Origin: Arabidopsis thaliana
Lineage: Eukaryota; Streptophyta; Magnoliopsida; Brassicales; Brassicaceae
Reading direction: 5' to 3'
Assembly (NCBI RefSeq): GCF_000001735.4
Contig: NC_003076.8
Location: 5,642,001-5,706,000, forward strand
Length of the DNA: 64,000 bases
Positions within the stretch are counted from its first letter, which is position 1, and each line of letters starts with the position of its first letter. A program made the position numbers and the translations under genes. This document shows positions 45,160-61,379 of the stretch, piece by piece. The notes beneath the pieces were generated by a model. That model saw only the letters and a program-made list of their open reading frames with translations, ran no database searches and was not told the DNA's origin.

Positions 45160-47821
45160 TCACCTTTGAGGAGCTTTCACAAGGACAGAGATATGGAGAT
45201 AGAATTCTGGGTTCATCAAGTTATTTACCACCCACGAAAACGGTATCTCTAGCTTCATTTCTATCCCTTGTATCCTTACCAATTTGATTTCACCCATCTC
45301 CCTCGACCCATCTGCTTCTTCTGTATCATCTATGCTTCTTTCTTCACCACTCGTTTGCGCTCTGTCTCCCATAAACTCAGGGAGGAGACTTTTAATGGCG
45401 TCACGTAACGTAAAGCATTTCCCTGTTAGATGATGGAAGAAATCAGTTATCTCACACAAAGAGAGACTCAACAACAGTTGGATTCACTCTACATAACACC
45501 TTTGGGTTCTTTTCAATGAACAAGGTAATAACAACAATGTGGATCATTAAGATGAAATTCTTACCTTCTTCTTTGAGGAACTCAACAGGGCGATTAAGGT
45601 ACGAGATGTCATCCCAGGTATCGATCTCCGGTACATCTTCAAGATTCTCGAAATCTTTATTTAGACTTCGAACATACAACCGAACAGGAATTCTTGCTGA
45701 AAAAAAGGATTTTACATTAAATCAGGACGCTAGTACTTTGTATCATGTTTGCCATCACTGCAATAGATGCAACAATTTGTGAAAAGTCATTATTCTTTTC
45801 CTGTTAAGTTGTTGCTGTTTATAGGATTTATCAGAAAAGGGAAAACTACTACTTACAAGCAGTGTTTTTACTAGGTCCTCTGCATAAAAATATACCAGTC
45901 CCATCTTGTGATACTACTTTTCCAAATATGGGAAAATTTGACAAGGTGTAACTGTCTCAGCTGAGTATATAGTTGGCAAACCTGTCTTAACTTGTCCAGC
46001 CACCTCCGTCTCAGGCACAACTTGTTGAGATTGTGGAGATGACAAACTTGTTTTCCTTGAAAACTCATCTTCGACTGTTCCCATTTTAAGCTTGGGTGAT
46101 AATCTTGTATAGGCATCAAGATCACCTGCCAAACCATCAGTTTTCAAACTCGTTACTAAATCAGTCATGGATATCCAACGGTTATACCATGGTTGATGCA
46201 AATAGTGACATTGGCAATGCTGAACGCAAAAACTACACCTACATCGAGTGGCAACTAGAGTTACGACCAGAAGAAGTGGTGTAACAAAAAGGATAAGGGA
46301 TTTGTGACTGCTAGTAATTGATATGCCTAACATCGTCCACTCGTACCGTTCATGACAGAGGTCCATAGATCCTCTTGATCACTCTGAGACATGTTCATAA
46401 CATTCTTGCAATTTCCATTGATGATATATTGTGCCTGCAGGATAAGCGGATAACAGTATCTCACATATGTCAAAACGTCTTATCATTTATCCTTTTTCTT
46501 TACTTGGGGCATGGAGCATTGTAAAAATATAACACAAGAGAAGCCTATGTATTACGTTAGATAATGGCAAACCAATTGCAGCAAAACTAACAAATTACTA
46601 ACAATACTATTTGCGGATATACGCAGCTACACCTATATAGACAATACATCATCAATATGTTGAAGAAAACCACTCTTATAACAAAAGAGAAACACTCCCA
46701 AAGGTAACAAATATTTCACTGTTCTACGATGTGAAATCCAATAGAACAGTATTTATAGTCTATTCGAAAATAATTTGAACATAGACTTTCACTTAAAATG
46801 ATAAGAAAGTCATAAACTTTGAAGAAATTTTCACTAACCTCTTTCAAAGAATTAACAAAGTTCCATTTTACAGAATCTTCTCCTTCACATGGTATCAGTA
46901 TGTTGCAAGGATATCCTCTAAAGTGTATCTGCAAGCAAAATTTTCAGAAAAGCTCAAGAAATGCAAAGATATAAGGAGGTAAGCTTTGTGCAATTAGCTA
47001 GTCAAGAGGGACACTGGTGAAAGATCTTGTTAATAACATACTTACGAGTGTCAGCTTACAAGAATAAGAGAATGACATAGTGGATCATTAACATTGTCCA
47101 CTTAAGCTTAGATTACAAGAATATTTTTCCCTCAGGCTTACTTAAGATCCTAATACAAAGTTCAATCTGAAAAATTACCGTGAGATTCCATGGTCTTTCG
47201 GGTTCTGCACAAAGGAGATCGAAAAGAACACCTGTTGGTATATACCTGCAACCAAAGAAGATTCACACTCTCACATAACATATCACAAAAAACAAACACT
47301 TACTCCCATTATACTAAGAGATGAAACAATGGCGTACCATTTTAGAGGAAATCCTTTGTAATCAAACCAAATTGAATCTTCACCAGGAGGAAGTGAATCC
47401 TTGAAATAAGGCTTTATAAGAGGAATCAACAGAGGCAAATATCCTATTCTTGGTGCTAACACCTGATAATGCGTGCCAAACAAATAGCAAATTCAGAAGT
47501 ATGATCTTATCTCGACCCAGTTACACAAATTTCGTCTAAATTCTTCCTCGTTTCAATCAATTTGATGGTCAAAAATCGTATGATTCAATACGAAATGGAA
47601 ACGAAACCCCTAAAACCCGAAATCGATCATGATCCAACACCAAAGACCACAGATTTGCACCACCGATTTGAAAACCAGACATGAGAAAAAAAGCTTGGAG
47701 AAGAAAGGTGATTTACAAGAGCAGGAGGAGGAGCAGGGTGAGAAGCGACGTCGGATTTGTGGAGATGAATCTGCAGAGGAATTGCTCCTTCCCATACATA
47801 CTTGACCGCTTCCTTCGCCAT
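45160..47821 (-). CDS. ATG5: ATG5, acceptor of the ATG12 conjugate in autophagy
   Basis: Eight exons: 47821-47717, 47462-47338, 47245-47179, 46928-46839, 46434-46347, 46125-45982, 45696-45565, 45422-45160; 337 aa, identical to the known length. The N-terminal ubiquitin-like fold starts at MAKEAVKYVWEGAIPLQIHL and includes YLPLLIPLIKPYF; the C-terminal fold ends with LHISVLVKAPQR. Lys128, the residue that accepts ATG12, is in NSLKEAQ at the end of exon 4. The ATG12-ATG5 conjugate with ATG16 promotes lipidation of ATG8 on the growing autophagosome. The central Ser/Gln-rich linker (exon 6) is a plant feature. The convergent 3' neighbour is about 400 bp away. Confidence 0.97.
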
Positions 47822-48434
47822 TCTCTTCCCCGTCACACCTTCTCACGCTCGCTCGCTTCACAAAAAAAACTCAGCTTTCAAAACGACGCTGTTTCTGTAT
47901 GACGTCATCTTCTCTTGCGTCTTTATGTGGTATTAATAAGGCGTACGTTAGACACTGCTTAATCTGTTGGTGGCTAACGTGAAAGGGTGTTAACCGGTCT
48001 AATTTGGTCTGGTCAAATTCTATCAAAATTTCAGGTTAGAGTTGGTTTCCGAATCGGTTCGGTTATTTGTTGGGTTTGAACTTTGAACACACACTTGTTC
48101 AGTTGGTGGTAACCTCACTGTTTTTCTTCTTTGCCTTCATTTCAAAGCAAACTCTTTACCAAACCTAATTTAATCGGAGATATTGAAGAGAGACACCTGA
48201 AACTTGCTTTTGTTGAACCATCAATTAAGAAAGATCTCATAATCATTAGATTTAACTGTATAAATTGTACACGAGTTTTACAGTTACAAACTTTTGCAGA
48301 AAATTTTAGCCTAGAGAACAAACACCTCAAGAGAAAACAATGAAACAACAACAAAAATTACATTGATGAAAACTTAGAAAGTCGAATGAATAGTAAATTT
48401 AAAGTCTCTTCTTTAGGGTACGTAAGAAAATGTG
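47822..48434. other. Spacer between ATG5 promoter and RVE1 3' end
   Basis: ATG5 leader/promoter on the left (47822-48060), RVE1 3' UTR on the right. No other signal. Confidence 0.5.
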
Positions 48435-50435
48435 TTATAAGTGGAGATGAATCTCATGCTCTTCTTCTTCTGTTACCATCTTTCTCTTCTTGTATGGACC
48501 AAATCCTCTTGAATTTGACTCGGAGTTTGTTCTTCTGAGCTCAGAAAATGCAGACCTCTCACTTGGTTTAAACTCCCATTGACATAGCATTGTTTCGGGT
48601 TCTGTGGTCTTTTCCGTGTGTCCCGTATCATCCACCGAACCAGTGTTTGATCCAGTCGATGATCCTTCGTTTTGGACAGCCTTTCCTGAATCCAAACATC
48701 TATTTTCCACATCTTCTTGCTTAAGAGGGACTTGTATCCAGCAGCTCAAGAGTTCTTCTTGTGAGTTTCTTATTATGGGTAGTGTCTTGGATGATGAGAG
48801 TTTCCGTGGTAATGGCTGAATTGGGGATTTACAATATGTTGAAGTTGTTAGAGAAGAGGACATGCCTGAATCAGATACCAAAACTGTCTTCCCAAAGAGT
48901 TTAAGACTTTGCTTCGTTGGTTCCTTGATCGAGCTCTCCCTGTTTAAGAGTCTCTCACTAGGAAACAACTCCAGCTTCTGTACAAATTGATTAAACCAAG
49001 AATATTAAGCATTAAGCATCTAACAGCAGGTATTGCTGTTAAGTATAAATTCGGTTTTGTTTATGTCAAGTACCAGAGTCTCAAGCTCTTCAGGTGCATT
49101 TGCAGTGGTTGTAAGAGCAGCTGGTGGTGATGCAGAAGAAACTGGGGACAAGCTTCGATTGGGTGAACTCGAATCAAGGGAACACAATGCTTCTGATCCA
49201 ACAGTGGACAACACAGAGGTTGGAGATTGAGTATCACGTTCTGAGGGAGAAACCGATCTACTTGTTTGATCTGCCTCGTTCCCAAACTTACGAGGGTACG
49301 GATGCGCTGGCTTTCTCTTGGGACGAGGAGGAGGTATTACAATCGGCTCTACTGAGCTCCCATCACCTCCAGTTGCTTCTCGAGCAACCTGTGTGAATAC
49401 AACAGAACAAAGCCAAGTCAGAACACAAGTCTCCAAACAATGTATGTATAATGATTCCTTATTTATGCAGAACTTAGGTTTGCTACAGAGATTAGACTGA
49501 TACTTTCTTTGAACAAGGGTAAAGATATAATAGCAAATAAGTGTATAAACCTTAGAGAAAAACTTCTGAGCATGGCTTCGAATCTGAACTGCGGTCTTTG
49601 AGCCCACATGTTCTGTTAGTGAAACAAACATATATTTTTGAGGGTCCAGGTAAGGCCATAACTCAGTAGCAAGAGATATTACTAAATCATTAATTTACCT
49701 TCTATTCGTCTCCAAGCTCGCCCGTATAATTTCAAGGCTTCAACAAACTTCTTGTGCTCTTCATCTGTCCATCTCTCTCTCTCTTTTGTTATCGTGTATG
49801 GCTTCCGTACCTAAGTAAGAAAAGATGAACTGAGCCACAGATCTTCACTTTACATAACAATATTTGACATTTGATGTTAAAAGAAACAAACCTTGGGTGC
49901 ATAGTCATTTCCCCCAAAACTTTGGTCATTGAATTGTATCTGCTTGTCTGCAGTTTCTTCATCTCTATTCCTCAAAGAAGCGTTGGTACCCTAAAGCCAT
50001 CATCAAGCAAAACGACTTTAGGAAACATCATTTTAAGGACTATGACACAAAGTGGCATTGGATTATTTACTTTCTTCTTCAGTTTCTCAATGAACATTCA
50101 TTCACAAAGTCCAACTAATTAAACTCGATTTACATATCCTAATCACAAAATTCCAACACAGTCGATTCCATCTCAAGGATTCAAATGAATGTAGTTGCAA
50201 CACACAAATCTAGAGAGAACTTATAGCTCAAAAGAAACAAGAGTCTGCAAATGAATTGCAACGAACTTGCTTTAACTCTAAGCTTTATTACTTAAATGTC
50301 CGTATACAGTATTTTAAACTCATAGATTCATTTGAGACCAGACCTGAATAAAGCAGAAACAAAACAAAAAAAGTGGATAAAAATCAAATTTTGAGACCAG
50401 ACCTGAACATTTGCAGTCAACGGAGACGACGCCAT
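48435..50435 (-). CDS. RVE1: RVE1 (REVEILLE 1), clock-linked single-MYB transcription factor
   Basis: Six coding exons: 50435-50403, 49990-49892, 49810-49699, 49612-49551, 49388-49074, 48977-48435; 387 aa, matching known RVE1. The single MYB repeat runs from [21 protein letters not shown] through the SHAQKFF motif (94-100) that marks the CCA1/LHY/RVE family. A basic [14 protein letters not shown] segment, conserved in RVE1/2/7 and CCA1/LHY, follows. RVE1 binds evening elements, links the clock to auxin synthesis (YUC8) and represses germination. The first coding exon is only 11 codons. A 15-bp direct repeat duplicates the exon 1 donor region 59 bp into intron 1. Confidence 0.97.
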
Positions 50436-53400
50436 AACTTCCCGGATTAAGATCTCGGCGGAGGAAAACAAAAAAAAACTCGAAAGGTGTGGAACACAGA
50501 AAAGGAAACACCAAGATAAATTCGCGAATCTAGACTTGAAAAAATCAGCTTAATTTCCTCTGTTCTCCGTCTGTTTCTATAGATCCCATAAATTGATTCG
50601 GTTTACTTAGGCAACAACAAACGATTTGCTTCTGAAATCAGAACCAATCTAAGCTTCCACCTTCCGGAAAAAAAACTTCCAGCAAACCAGAGATTTCTTA
50701 TGTTCGATAAAGGAAAAGAGAAAAAAACTCTCGCTGGAAATCTTGCCGCAAATAAGGATAAGAAGAAGGTCGGAAATGAAACTCTCAGAGAAACTCCGAG
50801 AAGTTTTGGTAGCCGGAGTAAAGAAAAAGACAAGCTTTCTGATTCGGCGGAAGAAGAAGAAAACAGAGAGAAAGAAGAAGAAGAGAAGAGTTTGGGGTCT
50901 GTGAAGGAGGAAGAAGGGAATTAGGGGGGTGAGAAAATAGGGAAGACAAAAAGGAGGGTGATGCCACGTCAGCTTCTGCTATGTGCGCTTTTTCCCAATT
51001 TTTAAAAAATAAAAATAATAATTCTTATTGGTTTTCCATGGAACGCTCGAGAAACAGATGGAAAATCTTGTGGCTCACGTTCAATGTCCATCTTTGCCAC
51101 GTGTCGCTCTTTCTCATATTCTTCATCTTCTTTTTTTGCAACAAAATTTGTACTAGATTTATTCATTTATCTCTTTGAAAAATCAAATATTTAATTTTTT
51201 AAAATGAATCTACTTGTTTTAAAACAGTTAGATTTGGTACTTCGATTATCACTGTATGTATTTATTTAATTCCCCTACTTTTCCTTTCCTTTTTTGACAT
51301 CATTTCAATTGGATAATCTTTTAATATAAAATATCAGGAAATATAATATTTATGTAACAAAAAAGATTTTGCTGGACGGAGAAATGTGAGCCACCAGAAG
51401 ATACTTTTAAAGGAAAATATGGAAAGGCGTACTCTCGAGAGTATGACTTCTTAGCTTACTCGCTTTTCATTGGTTCCACTACATGAGATAAAAATGTAAA
51501 TTTGCGGGATAAATTCATTTTCTTTTCTTAACTATATCTCTATTGATCCATATATGGGTGGACATATTCCAAAATTTATGATTGGTTCTTTGGATCCGGA
51601 TCCATAGGATTTGTTTGCGGAACCATCCAAATCCATATCTATCAAAAATACTTCAAAATAATTAAAACAGTAATATATAAAACTATAATAAATAAAAAGT
51701 TAAAAATATATTTTGATTTATTTACATAAACTCTTTATGAAAATATTTATTAGGGTATTTTAAAAAGCTACATATGAAAACATATCCGAAGTGGATATCT
51801 TAATCAAAATCAAATTATTCGAATTCGAAAACTCTTAACATTTTATTTTTGGACCAGATCAGAAGATTTTATTATACACTTTGTCCAATCTTAGAAAACA
51901 TAGTCTATCCATTTTTTATTTTGTGGGGTTCTACTCTTTTTTCTCCATTCTTCCATATATGAACACAATATTTGATAGTAAATTTATATATAAATTATAA
52001 CCATCATAATATCTAAATTCAGATTTTAAAAAAGATTTCTGTCTAAACACATTTTTGCAGGACACTAAAATGGTTTATTTTATGAAATGAGATCCACAAA
52101 ATGGGTTATTCAAATTTGGACTGATATTAAGATTTGTTGATGATGCTTCTATACTAGCAATAGCAAGCCTCATACAAATGCAATTGATAACGTATCCTAC
52201 CATGATTCCGATATACATATAAAATTTGGACCTCTAAATTTTCCTATATTCTTTTTCATGTCAAACTTATATGTTTAGTTGGGAAAAATATTGCACAGAA
52301 TTTTACATAGTTGAAATGGTTTTGAATCACAATCTAAATAAATGAAATTCCAAAATCAAGTGAAAGTAGAATGAGATACTATTTTTGGTTCTTTTTCGTT
52401 TTGTCGTTGTCTTTGTTTCATATTTTACGAAAAAACGAAAACCATAAGTTAAATATCTTCTGCCTCTATATAAAAACATGGTGGGGGTCTATCCATAACG
52501 TAAGTCTACGTATACATACCATATAATATAATATATACAGATACGAATCTATCTATGATATTTATAATTAGTTTCAACTTTCTCGAATTAATATGATTAT
52601 CCATCGTCCAGGTCGTCATCAATTTTCACAAATGTGTAGATATTTTATTGAAATCATTGTTAAGCACATAATTTAATATACTCCTCAAATTGTAAAAGTC
52701 ATCCTCGGTGGAAGTGAAAGTAATTACACTTTAATTTATAATATAGTACTAATACTAATAATTAGTGAATGTCAGTGCACTTTTCTCCATGTCACTGATT
52801 CTTATTTTAGCCGTCTGTTCTACAGAAACTTGACATGTGGAATGACGAGAAGGAGGGTTCTAGCCACTAGTTTTCTTTTTATTTGTTTCTTATTCATTTT
52901 ATTCACGTTCACTGATAATACAACAAAATTTCTCAGCCACAAGAATTCCTTCTCGTTCTTTACTTAGGGTTTCAAATATCAGAAAGTGGTTGGTGTGTGG
53001 CTGTTGTCTACTTAGAGTATTTGTTTTTGTCATCTCTTATAAAAATATTTGTTATTACCATATTTTCTAATGCAATAAAATCCAAACCTGTAGTGGAAAT
53101 CACATTTATCTAATGTAACAATCATTAGTGAAAAGAAAATCCAAATTTTTTAAAAACAGATGAGAACATGTTCAAAAAATATTTAAGCGATTAGGATTTA
53201 GGAGGCGTAAGACGTGAAAAAGATAAAATAACAGATAACAATTCAGGTGTCGAAACGAAGTGTTAAAAAAACCTTTTAGGTCATTTGAGGAGTTTATGGT
53301 TAGGCTTGGTGGTGCTGGATGTTAGGTACTGGTCTACTGGATTGTGTGAAGTGACACGTGACAACCATTGTGATATTTTCCCTTTTCTTCACCACCATCC

Positions 53401-54954
53401 ATTTATTTTTAAGCCAAAGTTTATATAATCTCAATTATATACATGTAATTATATATAGTTTTTTTTTGCCAAAATGTTTTCTTATTATTTGAGAAGAAAC
53501 AAAAAGATTTGGTTTATTATAAATAAGATTTTTGTTTTTAAATGAAGCTGTCTATGTAATTTCAATTTTGTAAACACATGTTATTCATTCATTCTCAAAT
53601 GTAACTTCAATGTTGTAGACATTTACAAGACATGTTATATTAATCATGTATTGCAAATAGATTTACATTAAGATAAGTATACAAATATTGTGATATCGAT
53701 GTAACCTATTTTTTTGGATTGAGAACATTCAAATAAATAAATAAATAAATAAAATAGAAGAAATTAAACAAATATATATCACGGTTGTAATATTTTTGAA
53801 AGTGTTGATCATTTTTAAATAACCACAAAATACTATTGTTTTCCTATAACTCAAATCTGTTGGCCAATTCAACCTAATTAGAATTGCAAAATTTCACATG
53901 TAGCCATGTTAGTACAAATTCATTCGAAATGTGACTTTGGCATGAGTAGGAAAAAGATAAGAGATTTTACGAATCAATTATTTTAGTGAAGAGAAAAAGA
54001 ATTGATGGGTGGGTCTACATATATAGTTTGGATAGATAATCCCTTTCTATAAGCTTCTACGTATGTTATGTGGTTCATATTTCTCGCCAACATGTTTTTG
54101 CCGCTTTATAGCCAAACGGGATAACAAAATAAATGAAGAAGCAGATATTCTTTTGAGATAAAGGTCTCTCTCTGACTTTGTGAAAATCAGTGTGAATGGT
54201 TCTATCTAACAAAAGAGATTGAAAAGATATGTGGTGTACAAAAAAGCCAGACCGGTGATCCTATTCATGGACCAACCGTATTAATTATGTCTCATTCATG
54301 ATTATCTTCATATTTTCTTATCTTTTTGGATTTTGAGTTGTACAAGTGGTCAAACCATTTGGGACAATTGGCGCAATATGGTACAAGTACTATTGAATGA
54401 AACAAGTGGTTGGAACACAAAAACATATGATATTGATCACTAGTACATATTGATCATCATTGATATCTATATAACATTCCAACCAAGTACATCTTTAGAT
54501 ATTTATCTATATTAAATTTTTGTGGTTACTACTTGGAGTAAAAAATAAAGGAAAAGCCACAGAGAAATTGTGATCACAAGCAACAGATAACATCAACACA
54601 ACCCATCTTTTCATCTATGATGTGATGAGCTTAAGACCAATAGCTAATTTTAAAATAATAATATTCAATAAAATTCTACATGCGGACGAAAAGAGTTCAT
54701 TTCACCATTATCCAAAAAGGCATGAAAAACTTCTCATCAATTCAAAAAAAAAAAAATCAATGTAGAGAAAAAAAGGAAATAGTAAATTTGAAAACGTACT
54801 TTGGAGGGATTAAATTAAACTGCCAAAAACATATTCAACTCTCGTTATTCTTGTGTCTTTTCACATGAAAGAGGTTTCATATCAAAAGTGCTCTCATTTA
54901 CAAGAGAAGTGAAAAACAGAAGAAGACGCATCAAAGTAAGTCTTTTAAGTTTTT
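50436..54954. other. 4.5-kb spacer upstream of RVE1
   Basis: 50640-50935 is purine-rich (GAAGAA) on the plus strand, i.e. pyrimidine-rich RVE1 leader. A CACGTG G-box lies at 51098-51103 and an AAATATCT evening-like element near 52452. Around 51587-51870 a GGATCCGGATCC-containing AT-rich block looks like a decayed repeat. A microsatellite (AAAT)6 lies at about 53731-53755. I see no gene in this spacer. Confidence 0.5.
53731..53755. repeat. AAAT microsatellite
   Basis: Six consecutive AAAT units in the RVE1-UGP2 spacer; likely polymorphic between accessions. Confidence 0.85.
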
Positions 54955-58845
<3,891 letters not shown>

Positions 58846-58945
58846 GGATGATTTCAATCCGAGAGAAATTAAAACGCAGGAGAGAAAGATTGAGATTTGA
58901 GCAATATTGAAAAATGGAGAGTGTTCTAGAGTTAAAGCGGTGGGG

Positions 58946-58953
58946 TATTTATA
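58946..58953 (-). promoter_or_regulatory. TATA box of UGP2
   Basis: TATAAATA on the minus strand, 101 bp upstream of the ATG, giving a leader of roughly 70 nt. Confidence 0.7.
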
Positions 58954-59349
58954 GTGGAAGAAAGTTAGTGGTGACAAATGGATGGTTACCAAAAATATGT
59001 CCGTTGTCTTCTCTTTACCAATTGAAAGAAAATTCAGATATCTGTCACACCCTCTCGCGCAATCGCATGCAAACTTTACTACTGTACCGTTCGGTTTAGT
59101 ATTTTAACCATGTGAATCGATTTTTCTAATGAAAAATGTAAACTGAATTTAAACTAAACCGATAAAAACCCGAATTGTATACCCGCTAAAAACCAGTTTT
59201 AACTACAATTTCAACATAACCGATCGAAGACACCCTAGTCCAGTTATTATATCATCATATGATGGTGGAAAAACGAGTACCACGTCTTGTAGGTAAGCTT
59301 AGCTATCCATTTTCGATGGTGCAGTTTTCTCGTGCGAGAAAAGATATTT

Positions 59350-60994
59350 GGGTTTATTGGCAAACTAGACACTTTTTCAAAAGTTATTTGAGAAGTAGGT
59401 AGTTCTTTTAGATATTAGAGAAATAGGTATTTTTTTTTCTTTTGTGGGATAGAAAATATGTGAGATAGAAGGTACATAACTAAAAAAACAAAATAAATGT
59501 TAAATACAATTGTACCCTTTTGTTTTGTAAGAAAGAACTTTTGGTGTAGGCCCAAATCTTTTAGAGATAATGGGTCAAATACTATTTTCATAGCCTAATT
59601 AATTTGACTTATGTTATTTGGCCCAAAAAAAATTCCAATCGTTTTCGTTTTTCAATCTATTTCTTCAGACGGTTAAACTTAACATTATATCATTTTTGTC
59701 GATTAAAACGAAATTTAGGAAAATTCTATGGTGTACACAATTTTTAAATGAATACGGAATGGTGTACCATTAAAATCATGATATTGGTGACGGGATGGTG
59801 TACACAATTTTTAAATGATTTAATATAATTAAATTTAATGGTGTACATGTTGGTGTACAATATTATGATATACGAGAATAATGACAGAATGATGTACACA
59901 ATTTTAAATGATAGCTTGTGAGATTGGTAGACATAACGTACAACATTTGGGGTATACTAATAGGAAATATATAAACCATTATTTCAATTTACTGGTGTAC
60001 ATCATTTCGTACACTGAATTTGTACACTATCTCATAAACCTTCAAATACACCAAATAATTCTCTATTTTATAGATATGGTGTATAATATTTTTGAATATA
60101 TAACCTATTACTTCAATATACTAGTGTACATCATTTTGTACACTGATGTCTGTACACTATCTCATAAACTTTCAAGTACACCAAATAATTCTCTATCTCA
60201 TAGATTCGGTGTACAATATTTTTGAAGGTGTACGATAGACGATCTAAAGAGTTATAAATGGCGTCATCTACTATTTTATTATTTTATGTACACTATCGTT
60301 GTTTTATCTTTAAAATTATTGTTGTACACTATTTTTAATATTATTTTGTACACCATCGAATTCAGATAAAACAAGATAGAATATTACGTAACCGTAAAAT
60401 ATAATAAAATTAAAATCTTTAGAGATGTATAAAATTTAGTATTTCAAAATATATAAAAATATTAATGATGTTAGTATTTTAAAACTAATATTACATACCC
60501 GCAAAATATAATAAAAATAAAATTTTAGTATTTTAGTAAACTTATTTTAGCTAAATATAACAAAATTAGTATTTTAATATGTATTAAAAATTGAAAATGT
60601 TAGTATAGTAAAATGTTAAAAATAATACATATCCGCAAAATATAACAAAATTAAAATCTTTAAAATACTTAAAAAGATTAGTATTTTAAAATGTATAAAG
60701 TGATTGAAAGAATTTTATTGATGTGTATTTTTTAAATTAAGAAATATATTAGTAATTAGAAGATAAAAAAATTATTGGGCTAGCCCATTTAATATCACAC
60801 TCATATGTCTTTTGTTTTTATATGTTTACATAACAAAACAACAAAAGGATATATTTGTCTATTACCAAAATCTCTATATTAGAGAGGAGCTCTATTAGAG
60901 AAGAAGAGAAAAGTACCTATTCCTCTAATATCTAAAAAAACTATCTAGTTTACAAATTATTTGTGATAAAAGTGTCTAGTTGGCAACTTATCTC
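59350..60994. mobile_element. Non-autonomous Mutator-like element, 1645 bp, with 9-bp TSD
   Basis: The ends form a terminal inverted repeat of about 100 bp. Left (59350 on) and reverse-complemented right ends share AACTAGACACTTTT, then TAGATATTAGAG and AATAGGTA at matching spacing. The outermost bases are GGGTTTATTGGC and GAGATAAGTTGC. Both ends are followed by the same 9-bp word, AAGATATTT (59341-59349 and 60995-61003), the target duplication length of Mutator elements. The interior is AT-rich with many GTGTAC motifs and tandem duplications and has no transposase frame. It lies about 500 bp upstream of the UGP2 ATG and 390 bp beyond the HDG9 stop. Confidence 0.85.
59965..60222. repeat. 129-bp tandem duplication inside the Mutator-like element
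   Basis: Two adjacent copies start with ATATAA-CC-ATTA-TTCAATNTA at about 59968 and 60097 and run through CTRGTGTACATCATTT...CTATCTCATAAAC...CACCAAATAATTCTCTA to a GGTGTAYAATATTTTTGAA end. Any open frame here is a by-product of the repeat. Confidence 0.75.
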
Positions 60995-61003
60995 AAGATA
61001 TTT

Positions 61004-61379
61004 TGATGTATCACTTACAAACATGCATGAAAGCTACATTTATTCTCTAACTAGATCAATTTCATAAAACAGAAAATATCAAAAATATTATATAAAAACA
61101 GAAATTAAGCAATAATATCTTATAAATCCAACACCAATGTCAGAAAACAAACATGCCAAAAGGCAACAACATAAATATTGTTCAGCTAAGGCCCTTACCT
61201 TAGAAATTTATTGGAATAAGTTTTAAAACCAACGAAAAATATGGAAAAGTACTAGGACTCTCCTTAGAGAATCAAACGGAGAAAGCTCTTCTCACTTATT
61301 TGAAAAAGAAAGAAAGATAAAAAACCAAAGAGTTGAGAGTTGGGAACTGGTAACTTCATCAAACGACTCTCACTGACCA
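61004..61379. other. HDG9 3' flank
   Basis: AT-rich; should contain the HDG9 3' UTR. No other signal. Confidence 0.5.

Noticed and set aside
50700-50924. Lys/Glu-rich plus-strand frame (74 codons)
   Set aside because: It is the antisense of the pyrimidine-rich RVE1 leader; low-complexity GAAGAA runs, no homologous motif.
51580-51870. GGATCCGGATCC-bearing AT-rich block as a named transposon
   Set aside because: It looks repeat-like, but I found no terminal inverted repeats, target duplication or hairpin end, so no element type can be assigned.
59908-60225. 105-codon open frame inside the Mutator-like element
   Set aside because: It follows the 129-bp tandem duplication and consists of Ile/Tyr/Phe/His from AT-rich repeats; no domain and no conserved start.
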